Assembly (NCBI GenBank): GCA_017420535.1
Contig: JAFOIV010000107.1
Span: 1 to 36,512, forward strand
Direction of reading: 5' to 3'
Source of the DNA: Eubacterium sp.
Lineage (GTDB): Bacteria; Bacillota; Clostridia; Lachnospirales; Lachnospiraceae
DNA: 36,512 nt
In this document: piece after piece, positions 15,186 through 23,730 of the stretch
How the letters are laid out: every line of letters begins with the position of its first letter
Position numbering within the stretch: position 1 is the first letter of the stretch
Notes under the pieces: model-generated
Databases searched by the model: none
Told to the model about the DNA's origin: nothing
The model's input: the letters and a program-made list of their open reading frames with translations, nothing else
Made by a program: the position numbers and the translations under genes

Positions 15186-16892
15186 TTATAGAATTTCCAT
15201 GAGACCATCCCAACCCTTTTCATCATAGATTTTTTTATAATAACTTACTTCATCCCGGATGATCTCATCGATTACCTGCATTCCCAGTAGTTCCACAGGG
15301 GCCTTATCATCGGTCATTATGTGGTTGCCCGGAGAATAAGATTTAAGTTCTGATTCGACTCTATTCATCATTTGAAGTAATTCTGGATCATTTTCTAAAG
15401 CTATGTTCTGCCTAAAATGTTCCAAAAGCCCCGGGGAGCAGGCGGCAAATAATTCGCGGTTTGTTGAATAGTCTACATCAACGATTGCAACCTCAGGAAA
15501 TACATAGGAAATGGTATCTGCCAGATAGTCGGTGATATTAGCATCTTTTTTTAAAGCACCATCCGGTCCACCTTGAGTTGAAATCCCGCGCATATTCATA
15601 TTGACCACCAGGATACCATTTTCACGAAGGTGAGCCTTAACAAGGGTGAAAAATTCAACCGTAGACATTTGAAATGGAATTGTTATATCCTGATATGCGT
15701 CCACCATGATGATGTCATATTTTTTATCAGAAGTTCCGTATGGAGAATCTTTTTTCCAGTGATCGGAAGATAAGGCATTAAGATACGCGCGGCCATCGTA
15801 AGTTGCGACATTTATATCCTGGGGCAGCTGAAAATACTGGTGACTTAGATCAGTTATTTTTTGATCGATCTCAACACCTTCGATATTCATTTTCCCGAAA
15901 TATCTGCGGCACTGTGTGGCGTAAGTTCCCGTGCCCATGCCAAGGATCAGCACATCCAGCGGACGATCATTTTCATAAATCCCTGCCATGTATGGTGCCG
16001 CCATGGCATAGTCGTAATACATGCCTGTGAGTTCCCGGTCCTTAAGATAAACGGATTGGACGCCGAAAAGCACATTGGTTGAAAGAATTACCTGCTTATC
16101 ATTTTCAGAAACCTGAAGATAGTTGTAAATGGATTCATCCTCTGCAGTAAGGTGTTTTTGCCAGAAAGCAAAACTGTTTCCATGCCCGAAAATGCAGCAA
16201 AGTATGAATATGATTAAAGCAATTGGAAGTTTCTTTGGAAAAATGTGGCTGGAAATGAAGTAAATAGCTGCAAGTATAATCAGGATTCCGGCAAAGATCA
16301 GGAAAGTAATGGAAGTTCCAACTGTGGGAATGCTTATAAATGTAGGCACAAATGTCCCTATGATGCTTCCTACAGTGTTGAAAGCATTGAGATTTCCAAC
16401 AATCTTTCCGCTGTCGTCAAGGCTGTCAACAGTATATTTTACAAGGGAAGGGGTTACGGTTCCCAGTAAAAAAAGTGGAAATACAAAGATTATCATGCAC
16501 GCAGCAAACGCAGCAATCACAAGAAAGTTGGTGCTGATGGTAAATACCAGCAGAGCGGAAATGCCAATGATTATGTAGCGGCCTAATGCAGGGATAAGCG
16601 CGATCCAGATGGCAGCAAGAAGTATTCTTCCATAAAGTTTGTCAGGATTCGGATCTTTATCCACCTTACGTCCCCCATAGATGTTTCCAAGAGCCATAGC
16701 GATCATTATGGTTACAATTATTATGGTCCAGACAATCTGGGATGAACTGAAATATGGGGCAAGAAGCCTGCTGGCTCCAAGTTCGACTGCCATAACAGAC
16801 ATGCCGGAAAAAAATTCCGTGAGATAAAGATAAGACTTGTTCTTTAAAATCGGGCGATCCGCCGCAGTGATACCTTCCTTTTTTTCTTTCAT
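15186..16892 (-). CDS. Fused membrane / spermidine-synthase-like protein
   Basis: A 568-residue protein starting at ATG 16892 (MKEKKEGITAADRP), with AGGAG 9 bases upstream; the longer frame to 16982 reads through palindrome copy 6a. Residues about 20-235 hold some eight hydrophobic helices of the MFS-like module. Residues about 310-520 form a Rossmann methyltransferase-fold domain with DVLILGMGTGTY (313-324), GVEIDQ (339-344) and IIMVDAYQD (394-402), as in polyamine aminopropyltransferases. Such fusions are known but their substrates are mostly unproven. I cannot say whether it makes spermidine. It is the only minus-strand gene between the ABC and MATE genes and is flanked by palindromes on both sides. 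Confidence 0.85.
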   Translation of the reverse strand: MKEKKEGITAADRPILKNKSYLYLTEFFSGMSVMAVELGASRLLAPYFSSSQIVWTIIIVTIMIAMALGNIYGGRKVDKDPNPDKLYGRILLAAIWIALIPALGRYIIIGISALLVFTISTNFLVIAAFAACMIIFVFPLFLLGTVTPSLVKYTVDSLDDSGKIVGNLNAFNTVGSIIGTFVPTFISIPTVGTSITFLIFAGILIILAAIYFISSHIFPKKLPIALIIFILCCIFGHGNSFAFWQKHLTAEDESIYNYLQVSENDKQVILSTNVLFGVQSVYLKDRELTGMYYDYAMAAPYMAGIYENDRPLDVLILGMGTGTYATQCRRYFGKMNIEGVEIDQKITDLSHQYFQLPQDINVATYDGRAYLNALSSDHWKKDSPYGTSDKKYDIIMVDAYQDITIPFQMSTVEFFTLVKAHLRENGILVVNMNMRGISTQGGPDGALKKDANITDYLADTISYVFPEVAIVDVDYSTNRELFAACSPGLLEHFRQNIALENDPELLQMMNRVESELKSYSPGNHIMTDDKAPVELLGMQVIDEIIRDEVSYYKKIYDEKGWDGLMEIL

Positions 16893-16947
16893 AAATATAA
16901 CTCCTCTTAAAATATATAAATACATACCTGTTTTATGATTATACCAC

Positions 16948-16993
16948 AAAAGTGGACCATAGTCCCGGAGGCAGTGGCTCATTTTATGTTAAC
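16948..16993 (+). repeat. Palindromic repeat, copy 6a (left end missing)
   Basis: AAAAGTGGACC, core TCCCGGAGG, then mixed inner arm GGCTCATTTTATGTTAAC. The first eight bases of the family are absent. It lies upstream of the minus-strand spermidine-synthase-like gene. Confidence 0.85.
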
Positions 16994-16994
16994 C

Positions 16995-17041
16995 AAAAGT
17001 GGACCATAGTCCCGGAGGCAGTGGTCCATTTTTATGTCGAC
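16995..17041 (+). repeat. Palindromic repeat, copy 6b (left end missing)
   Basis: A direct tandem copy of 6a: AAAAGTGGACC, TCCCGGAGG, GGTCCATTTTTATGTCGAC. The two copies share the same left truncation, which suggests duplication. Confidence 0.85.
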
Positions 17042-17143
17042 CTAAAATTTTGAGACGGATTAAGGATTCAATCAAAAATATTGCCGAAGAAATCTGATAT
17101 AGCTGTTAAAATAATGGGATTTTTATGATGTGTTTTAGGAAGA

Positions 17144-17172
17144 TTGCATTAATTAAATTCGATTATTATACT
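17144..17172 (+). promoter_or_regulatory. Promoter of the MATE gene
   Basis: TTGCAT (17144-17149), 17-base spacer, TATACT (17167-17172). Confidence 0.65.
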
Positions 17173-17244
17173 GTATAAAAGTAATAAGAGAAAATGAAAA
17201 ATATCAGATTTAGTTTATGGTTCGGGATAGAAAAGAGGGAAATT

Positions 17245-18627
17245 ATGGAAAGATTAAGAAAAAAATATATAGGCGATAAAGCTTTTTATAAAAGATATAT
17301 CTTAATAGCCACTCCTATGATAATCCAGAATGCCATAACTAATTTCGTTAGTTTTCTGGATAATATCATGGTTGGTAAGCTGGGGCAGGAAGCCATTTCT
17401 GCTGTGGCAACAGTAAACCAGCTGAATTTTGTTCTTTCCCTTGCTATATTTGGTGCGGTTTCAGCGGGAAGTATCTATGGTGCCCAGTATTATGGAAAAG
17501 GTGATCACAAAGGCCACATGTTTACTTTCAGATTTAAGCTTTATATGGCTTTGATAGTGACAGGACTTGGAATCATTTTATTTAAGTTTTTTGGCAGAGA
17601 CCTGATCTCTTTATTTTTAACGGAGAGTGAAGGCGCGTCTGTAGATCTTGCTCTGGAATATGGACTTTCGTATTTGGGGATCATGATAATCGGACTCATT
17701 CCATTTGCGATAAATCAGGCTTATGTGACAAATATTAAAGAAACGGGACAGACCTTAGTTCCAATGCTTGCGGGAATGGTTGCGGTTGTGACAAATGCAG
17801 TACTGGACTATTGTCTCATTTTCGGAATTGGACCATTTCCGGAACTTAAGGTTGCAGGAGCAGCTATTGCCACGGTCATTGCACGATACATAGAGGCGGC
17901 GATAGTTCTCATCTGGGCGCACTCAAACAAAGAAAAAAACAGATATCTTAAGGAGGCATATAAGGGTTTTGGCCTTCCGGTAGATATATTTAAAAAGATC
18001 GTTATAAAGGGCGCTCCACTTATGTTAAATGAGATCCTTTGGGCAATCGGTATGAGTGCCGTTACCCAGAGTTATTCGGTTCGAGGCATGAATGTGCTTA
18101 CGGCAATGAGTATGACAAATACTGTAGCAAACCTGTTTAATATAGTATTCATCCAGCTGGGGGCCTGCATCAGTATCATTGTGGGACAATACCTTGGCGC
18201 CGGGGAAATGGAGCTTGCCAAGGACTCAGACAATAAAATGATAGTATTTTCAATTTTTTGCTGTACCATAATGGCGGCCATAATGTTTGCCTGCGGACAT
18301 CTCTTCCCTGAGATTTATAATGTAGATCAGCAGATAAAGGATATTGCGGCAAAAATGATAGCTGTTAATGCTTTTTGGATGCCGGTATGTGCTTTCAGTC
18401 ATGCGGCATATTTTACACTTAGATCCGGCGGAAAGACTCTGGTGACATTTTTATTTGACTCAGTATTTACCTGCTTTGTAATGGCACCATTAGCATTTGT
18501 GCTTGCTCATTATACCGGGCTTTCAATCATTTTAGTATATTTCTTTGTAAATGGAACAGAACTGATCAAGAGCATTGTTGGCTACTTCATGGTAAAGAGC
18601 AACATTTGGTTAGTGCAGATGGTATAA
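17245..18627 (+). CDS. MATE-family efflux transporter
   Basis: A 460-residue protein with about twelve hydrophobic segments in two related halves. The opening IATPMIIQNAITNFVSFLDNIMVGKLGQEAISAV is characteristic of MATE exporters, and the second half repeats the plan (IKGAPLMLNEILWAIGMSAV). Such proteins expel cationic drugs or metabolites in exchange for sodium or protons. I prefer ATG 17245 (MERLRKKYIGD), preceded by GAGGG, over ATG 17194, which has only a weak site but would add 17 residues. No dedicated regulator adjoins it. It ends 4 bases before palindrome copy 7. Confidence 0.92.
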   Translation: MERLRKKYIGDKAFYKRYILIATPMIIQNAITNFVSFLDNIMVGKLGQEAISAVATVNQLNFVLSLAIFGAVSAGSIYGAQYYGKGDHKGHMFTFRFKLYMALIVTGLGIILFKFFGRDLISLFLTESEGASVDLALEYGLSYLGIMIIGLIPFAINQAYVTNIKETGQTLVPMLAGMVAVVTNAVLDYCLIFGIGPFPELKVAGAAIATVIARYIEAAIVLIWAHSNKEKNRYLKEAYKGFGLPVDIFKKIVIKGAPLMLNEILWAIGMSAVTQSYSVRGMNVLTAMSMTNTVANLFNIVFIQLGACISIIVGQYLGAGEMELAKDSDNKMIVFSIFCCTIMAAIMFACGHLFPEIYNVDQQIKDIAAKMIAVNAFWMPVCAFSHAAYFTLRSGGKTLVTFLFDSVFTCFVMAPLAFVLAHYTGLSIILVYFFVNGTELIKSIVGYFMVKSNIWLVQMV

Positions 18628-18631
18628 AATA

Positions 18632-18686
18632 GTTAACATAAAAATGGACCATAGTCCCGGAGGCTATGGTCCATTTTTATGTTAAC
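18632..18686 (+). repeat. Palindromic repeat, copy 7 (perfect 23-bp stem)
   Basis: GTTAACATAAAAATGGACC, CATAG, core TCCCGGAGG, then the exact complement of the left arm. It is a good family reference. Confidence 0.95.
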
Positions 18687-18816
18687 CGAGATGGCAGTGT
18701 CACCTCGTCTTTAGGTTTGGGCAGTGAGTCCAATAGCAACGCATTTTTTGGTTTTGGATGGTGTAATATCGCAAAAATCATAAAATGCACGAAAAACATG
18801 TTATATTGCACAAATA

Positions 18817-18846
18817 TTGATTGTTTTTATGTGGAAAAAATATATA
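18817..18846 (+). promoter_or_regulatory. Probable promoter of the flotillin gene
   Basis: TTGATT (18817-18822), 18-base spacer, TATATA (18841-18846); TATAAT at 18843 is an alternative with a 20-base spacer. Confidence 0.5.
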
Positions 18847-18914
18847 ATTATGAATCAGCGGGTGACAGAAGAGCACCCCTGCAACTATTAATTTTATGAA
18901 AGGGGTATGGTAAT

Positions 18915-20447
18915 ATGACCGATAACACAATGTATGCAATTATTGGAGCTGCTGTAGTTTTCCTTATCTTTCTTTTCTTTACATCTTATGTAAAGGCACC
19001 ATCAGATAAGGTATTTATTATAACAGGTGGAGGAAAGAAACCGAAGTATCTTAACGGACAGGCTGGATTTAAAGTACCATTTATCCAGAGAAAAGATGTA
19101 CTTTCATTACAGATGCTTTCAGTTGATGTTAAGACAACACAGACAATCCCAACACTGGACTACATCAATATCAATGTTGATTCAGTTGCAGTGATAAAGA
19201 TAGGAAATGATCCAGCGCATCTTTCAAAGGCCGCTGAAAACTTCCTTAATAAGGACACGGGTTACATTAATGCGATGGTTGGTTCAGTTCTTGAAGGTAA
19301 TCTTCGTGAGATCATCGGATCTATGAAACTTCAGGAGATCATGAATGACAGAAAGACATTTGCTCTTAAGGTTCAGGAAAATGCTGATGCAGATATGAGA
19401 AATATGGGTCTTGAGATTGTAACATTTAACATTCAGAACATCGATGACGGTGCACTTGGTGTTATTGAAAACCTTGGTATTGCTAACACAGTAGCAATCA
19501 GAAAATCAGCTGAGATTTCAAAGGCCAATGCTGAGAAGGAAATCAAAGTTGCACAGGCTGATGCAAATCAGGCTGCAAATGAAGCTGAAGTAAAATCTAA
19601 GACATCTATTGCAGAGCGCGAAACAGCACTTGCTTTAAAGAGAGCAGAACTTAAGGCTCAGGCTGATATTGAAATGGCAAAGGCTGAAGCAGCCGGTAAC
19701 ATTGAGGCTCAGAAGCAGAGAAAGTCAATCAATGCAGAAGAGGTAAACGCAGAGATTGCAAAGGCAGAGCGTGAGACAGAACTTCGTAATAAGCAGGTTG
19801 CTGTAAAGGAACAGGAACTTGCAGCTTCTATTAAGAAACAGGCTGAAGCTGAAAAGTACGCAGCACAGCAGAAAGCTGAAGCTGACAAGATCAGACGCCA
19901 AAATGAAGCAGATGCTAAGAAGTACGAGCAGGAGAAACAGGCTGAAGCTGAAAAGGCTGTGGCTGATGCAGCTCGTTATGTAGCAGAACAGACAGCTGCT
20001 GCTATCAGAGCAAAAGGTGAAGCTGAAGCTGCTGCAATTGAAGCAAAGGGTGTTGCTGAAGCTGAGGCAACAAAGAAAAAGGCTGAAGCTATGAAGCAGT
20101 ATGGTCAGGCTGCTATGGTACAGATGATCATTGAAAAGCTTCCTGAGATGGCTAAAGCAATTGCAGAGCCAATGGCAAATATCAAAAACCTCAATATTTA
20201 CGATGCTTCAAGCGACAAGTCAGGCGAAAATGGAACAATGAAAGTTACAGGAATGGTTCCATCAGTTATGAAGCAGGTATTTGATATCACATCAGATATC
20301 ACAGGCGTAGATATGGGTGAAATTGTAAAAGCTAAGACCTACGATGCAGTTGTTAAGAAAGATATCACTGTTGACGGCAATGTAGACAGCGTTGTTACAG
20401 AAGATGTAGCAACAGATATAAATAAGATTGAGGAAACAGTGGAATAA
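18915..20447 (+). CDS. Flotillin-like SPFH-domain protein
   Basis: A 510-residue protein. Residues about 6-24 are one hydrophobic membrane segment or hairpin. The SPFH/PHB domain covers about 25-200 (VFIITGGG, LSVDVKTTQTIPTLDYININVDSVAVIKI). A long Ala/Glu/Lys-rich coiled coil covers about 200-400, and a hydrophobic C-terminal region follows (MVQMIIEKLPEMAKAIAEPM). This is the bacterial flotillin (FloT/YuaG) plan: membrane-bound oligomers that organise lipid microdomains and affect membrane fluidity and secretion. AAAGGGG precedes ATG 18915. No NfeD-type partner gene is adjacent. The coiled coil is very rich in GCTGAA codons, giving internal near-repeats. Confidence 0.94.
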   Translation: MTDNTMYAIIGAAVVFLIFLFFTSYVKAPSDKVFIITGGGKKPKYLNGQAGFKVPFIQRKDVLSLQMLSVDVKTTQTIPTLDYININVDSVAVIKIGNDPAHLSKAAENFLNKDTGYINAMVGSVLEGNLREIIGSMKLQEIMNDRKTFALKVQENADADMRNMGLEIVTFNIQNIDDGALGVIENLGIANTVAIRKSAEISKANAEKEIKVAQADANQAANEAEVKSKTSIAERETALALKRAELKAQADIEMAKAEAAGNIEAQKQRKSINAEEVNAEIAKAERETELRNKQVAVKEQELAASIKKQAEAEKYAAQQKAEADKIRRQNEADAKKYEQEKQAEAEKAVADAARYVAEQTAAAIRAKGEAEAAAIEAKGVAEAEATKKKAEAMKQYGQAAMVQMIIEKLPEMAKAIAEPMANIKNLNIYDASSDKSGENGTMKVTGMVPSVMKQVFDITSDITGVDMGEIVKAKTYDAVVKKDITVDGNVDSVVTEDVATDINKIEETVE

Positions 20448-20450
20448 TTT

Positions 20451-20505
20451 GTTTACATAAAAATGAGCCATAGTCCCGGGGGCTATGGCTCATTTTTATG
20501 TTAAC
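20451..20505 (+). repeat. Palindromic repeat, copy 8
   Basis: GTTTACATAAAAATGAGCC, core TCCCGGGGG, right arm GGCTCATTTTTATGTTAAC. The outer left arm is GTTTAC while the right is GTTAAC. It starts 3 bases after the flotillin stop. Confidence 0.92.
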
Positions 20506-20531
20506 TTAAAAGTGGGGGCTCATTTTTTATG
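20506..20531. repeat. Collapsed remnant of a palindrome (copy 8b)
   Basis: TTAAAAGTGGG followed directly by GGCTCATTTTTTATG: the two arms are joined with the core deleted. Confidence 0.6.
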
Positions 20532-20605
20532 CTTCACAGTTGTTAGGTTAAAATGTTAAAATGAAGCGTAATAATACTTAAGTTAGAGTGACTAGAGGAA
20601 GATAA

Positions 20606-21475
20606 ATGGATATTAGCTCAATTGAATATGTTGTCTTTCAACATATAATGAAACGAGGCACAGGTAAAATTATTGAAGAAAATGATAATTATCTTTTAAT
20701 ATTTGACTCAGTAAGCGAAGGCTACTATCTTGCATGTGCTGATCATGTGTCTGGAATGAAAATCCTTGAAAAATATATAACTAAAGATTGGAAATTGTTG
20801 ATGGTAACTGAACCAGAGAGGAAGATGCCTGCTGAAAGATTTAGAGTGTATGAAGCGAAAGAGACTCTAGTGAATGAGGCTATGAATGCAGTGAGAGCAT
20901 CTCTTGGAAAGAAAGCTGCTAGAAAATATGATTTTAACGGGCCGATGGAGTGCTATCAGTTTGCGTTTTTAAATGCTGACGGGGAAGAGGTATGTTTTGA
21001 AGAAGTTAATGACCTTGATTCCAAGCGAGTTGATGGATTGAGCAGGAAAATGATAGAACATGAAGCAAGAGGCTTGCATGTTGAGATGACAGAAGAAGCA
21101 AGAGATTTGCTGAGTGTCAGGGTTGCAGATGAAAATGATTTTTTCATGCTTTCTGCAAACTATGATCTTATAAGTAAAGAAGAATTAAAAGATCTGGTGA
21201 TGCAAGGTAACATTTTACTGGGTTATGACGAGGACAGGCTCGTGGGATTTATCGGGCAGCATCATGAAGGCAGTATGGGACTTTTATACATTTTCCCGGA
21301 ATATAGGAAAAAAGGCTATGGTTCAAGGCTGGAACAGGTTATGATAAAAAAGATAAGGAAAACAGGATTTATTCCTTATTGTCATGTTATAACGGATAAT
21401 AAGGCGTCGATCAGGTTGCAGAAGGGGCTGGGGCTGGTGCAGACGAAAAATACGGTTAGTTGGATGTGGAGATAA
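20606..21475 (+). CDS. GNAT-family acetyltransferase with unknown N-terminal domain
   Basis: A 289-residue protein. The last 120 residues form a GNAT acetyltransferase: ILLGYDEDRLVGFIGQH, then LYIFPEYRKKGYGSRLEQVM, the acetyl-CoA-binding loop (RKKGYGS), and a C-terminal HVITDNKASIRLQKGLGL. The first 160 or so residues carry a second region (DNYLLIFDSVSEGYYLACAD) that may be a degenerate, non-catalytic GNAT-like half. The acceptor substrate is unknown. GAGGAAG precedes ATG 20606. It sits alone between palindrome copy 8 and the PP-loop gene. Confidence 0.85.
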   Translation: MDISSIEYVVFQHIMKRGTGKIIEENDNYLLIFDSVSEGYYLACADHVSGMKILEKYITKDWKLLMVTEPERKMPAERFRVYEAKETLVNEAMNAVRASLGKKAARKYDFNGPMECYQFAFLNADGEEVCFEEVNDLDSKRVDGLSRKMIEHEARGLHVEMTEEARDLLSVRVADENDFFMLSANYDLISKEELKDLVMQGNILLGYDEDRLVGFIGQHHEGSMGLLYIFPEYRKKGYGSRLEQVMIKKIRKTGFIPYCHVITDNKASIRLQKGLGLVQTKNTVSWMWR

Positions 21476-21578
21476 AAGCATTTAATTGTATTAGATTAAG
21501 AAAATTAAGAGACATAAAATATATGTAATCAGGCAAAAAATATAGAAGAATACAGTAAGTTCGCAGAGGAGATATTTG

Positions 21579-22736
21579 ATGAAAGAGATAACATATGAGG
21601 AAATGAAAGCTTTGAGGGAAGATTCATTTCAACTGATAGATATAAGGGATGAGGGGACGGTGGCTTATGGCATGATCCCTGGAGCCTTGAATTTTACTAA
21701 AGAGGAATTAGAAGAAAACAGTGATGAAGTTCGCAAAAAGCTGGCGGGAATTCCTAAGGATAAGAAGCTCATTTTTTATTGCGAGATAGGCAGAAGTTCG
21801 CTTGAGATTGATGATACCATGGAATGTTTAAGTGGTTGGGACTGCTACAGCCTGGCTGAGGGATACATCGGTTATGTGCGTGCTGAGATGAGCAATGAAG
21901 CGAATTTAGAGGAGAGGAAAAATAAGGCGGAAAAGAGCATACAGAAAAAATTCCATAAACAGCTTTTTTCTCCATTTGCGAAGGCGTGCAAGACTTATAA
22001 GCTTATCGAGGAAGGGGATCATATTGCGGTATGCATCTCCGGTGGAAAAGATTCGATGCTTATGGCAAAGCTTTTTCAGGAAATACAGCGTCACAGACAA
22101 ATGTCATTTGAACTGACATTTCTTGTGATGGATCCAGGATACAATAAGGAGAACAGGGCCCTGATCGAAAGCAACGCGAAGGCTTTGGGGATTCCGATAA
22201 CAATATTTGAAAGTACCATTTTTGATACGGTGGATACGGTGGTGAAGAGCCCTTGCTACCTTTGTGCGCGAATGAGAAGGGGGTATCTTTACAGCAAGGC
22301 GAAGGAACTGGGCTGCAACAAGATTGCCTTGGGACATCATTATGATGACGTGATCGAGACAATCCTTATGGGCATGCTGCATGGTGCTCAGATCCAGACC
22401 ATGATGCCGAAGCTTCATAGCACAAATTTTGAGGGGATGCAGCTTATCAGACCTCTTTATCTTATAAGGGAAAGTGACATTTGCGCTTGGAGAGATTATA
22501 ACGAACTTAGATTTTTACAGTGCGCGTGTCATTTTACGGAGACTTGTTCTACATGTCATGAGGACGGAACTACTTCGTCGAAGAGGCTGGATACTAAGAA
22601 GCTGATAGCGGAACTTAAGAAAACCAATCCGTTTGTGGAGTCTAACATTTTTAGAAGTGTGGAAAATGTTAATCTTGATACGGTGATAGAATATAAAAAG
22701 GGCGGAGTGCGCCATAATTTCCTGGATGAATACTAA
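21579..22736 (+). CDS. Rhodanese-PP-loop ATPase fusion, TtcA-like
   Basis: A 385-residue protein. Residues 1-105 form a rhodanese domain with the active-site loop FYCEIGRSS (C68 as sulfur carrier). Residues about 130-320 form a PP-loop adenylating domain with SGGKDS (154-159) and the C226-x-x-C229 pair in SPCYLCARMRRGYLY, as in TtcA-type tRNA thiolases that hold an iron-sulfur cluster. A further cysteine group (C315, C317, C323, C326; CAC and CSTC) follows. A likely role is sulfur transfer to tRNA or another acceptor, with the rhodanese domain feeding sulfur in cis. I use ATG 21579, with AGGAG upstream, not the in-frame TTG at 21576. Confidence 0.85.
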   Translation: MKEITYEEMKALREDSFQLIDIRDEGTVAYGMIPGALNFTKEELEENSDEVRKKLAGIPKDKKLIFYCEIGRSSLEIDDTMECLSGWDCYSLAEGYIGYVRAEMSNEANLEERKNKAEKSIQKKFHKQLFSPFAKACKTYKLIEEGDHIAVCISGGKDSMLMAKLFQEIQRHRQMSFELTFLVMDPGYNKENRALIESNAKALGIPITIFESTIFDTVDTVVKSPCYLCARMRRGYLYSKAKELGCNKIALGHHYDDVIETILMGMLHGAQIQTMMPKLHSTNFEGMQLIRPLYLIRESDICAWRDYNELRFLQCACHFTETCSTCHEDGTTSSKRLDTKKLIAELKKTNPFVESNIFRSVENVNLDTVIEYKKGGVRHNFLDEY

Positions 22737-22737
22737 A

Positions 22738-22792
22738 GTTTACATAAAAGTGGACCTAGGTCCCGGGGGCAGTGGTCCATTTTTATGTAAAC
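22738..22792 (+). repeat. Palindromic repeat, copy 9 (compensated outer arms)
   Basis: Outer arms GTTTAC and GTAAAC are a matched pair differing from the family GTTAAC. Core TCCCGGGGG. It starts 1 base after the stop of the PP-loop gene. Confidence 0.93.
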
Positions 22793-22887
22793 TGGAAGCA
22801 GGGCTGAGGCTCGTTTTTGGGGCGTTGTGATAAAGAAATTGATAGAAATTAACTGGTTGGTTGAAGGGCATTAACAAGGAGATAAGT

Positions 22888-23649
22888 ATGACGATATTAT
22901 ATTTTACAGCAACTGGTAATTGTCTTCAGGTGGCAAAGGAATTAGGAGGAACCTTGCTGTCTATTCCTAAACTTGTTAAAGAAGAAAAATATGAGATAAA
23001 CGATGATGCGATAGGTGTTATTTTCCCGACCTATGCAGCTGACGCACCAAAGATGGTACGGAGATTTTTAGAAAAAGCTCGTCTTAAGGCGGATTATGTC
23101 TTTTGCATTGCCACATATGGATACCTGGCGGGAGCGGTGACAAGGCATGCCCAGGAGTATATGCTAAAGGCGGCGGGGCATTTGGAGTATATCGAAAAGA
23201 TCATAATGGTGGACAATGCCTTAACTCTTTTTGAGAGTAAAAAGCAGATTGACACGCTTTATAAAAAGGATGTCTCGGGACAGATAAAGAGAGTCAAAGA
23301 GGAAATTGAAAATAGAACTATTAAAAGGGCGAAGGCCTCTATTTTTGATAAGTCGTTGGATTTCTTTTATCATAAAATGGGGACTTTTCACACGGCGGAT
23401 AAAAGGGACATGGATTTTACGATTGATGAAAACTGCGTAAAATGTGGCATTTGTGCGGGGGTGTGTCCTGCGGCAAATATCATTTTAAAGGATAAGCCTG
23501 AATATCTGCATCATTGTGAGGGGTGTCTTGCCTGCATACATAATTGTCCGAAGAAGGCAATTCATGTAAAGAATGAAAAGAGCTGCAACCGTTTTAGAAA
23601 TGCGGAAATAACTGTAGGGGAAATAGAAGAAGCAAATAATCAGATTTAG
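22888..23649 (+). CDS. EFR1-type flavodoxin-ferredoxin protein
   Basis: A 253-residue protein. The N terminus (MTILYFTATGNCLQVAKEL) is a flavodoxin FMN-binding loop, and GVIFPTYAADAPKMVRRF continues the fold. The C terminus has two 4Fe-4S motifs: C183, C186, C189, C193 (CVKCGICAGVCP) and C210, C213, C216, C220 (CEGCLACIHNCP). The combination is the EFR1 family of clostridial electron carriers. I start at ATG 22888, which has AAGGAG upstream; the TTG at 22861 would only add nine residues. The redox partner is unknown. The last base of its TAG stop is the first base of palindrome copy 10. Confidence 0.93.
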   Translation: MTILYFTATGNCLQVAKELGGTLLSIPKLVKEEKYEINDDAIGVIFPTYAADAPKMVRRFLEKARLKADYVFCIATYGYLAGAVTRHAQEYMLKAAGHLEYIEKIIMVDNALTLFESKKQIDTLYKKDVSGQIKRVKEEIENRTIKRAKASIFDKSLDFFYHKMGTFHTADKRDMDFTIDENCVKCGICAGVCPAANIILKDKPEYLHHCEGCLACIHNCPKKAIHVKNEKSCNRFRNAEITVGEIEEANNQI

Positions 23650-23703
23650 TTAACATAAAAGTGGACCTAGGTCCCGGGGGCAGTGGTCCATTTTTATGTT
23701 AAC
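23649..23703 (+). repeat. Palindromic repeat, copy 10
   Basis: GTTAACATAAAAGTGGACC, core GTCCCGGGGG, GGTCCATTTTTATGTTAAC. Its first G completes the EFR1 stop codon. Nearly identical to copies 9 and 11. Confidence 0.95.
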
Positions 23704-23730
23704 TAACGAGTGAATGAGAACGAGGTAAAT

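Noticed and set aside
16245-16578. Overlapping plus-strand ORFs inside the spermidine-synthase-like gene
   Set aside because: They are antisense shadows of a well-supported membrane protein and show no domain features.
19500-20100. Repetitive GCTGAA-rich DNA in the flotillin gene as a nucleotide repeat element
   Set aside because: It is explained by the Ala/Glu/Lys heptad coiled coil of the protein; the frame is intact.
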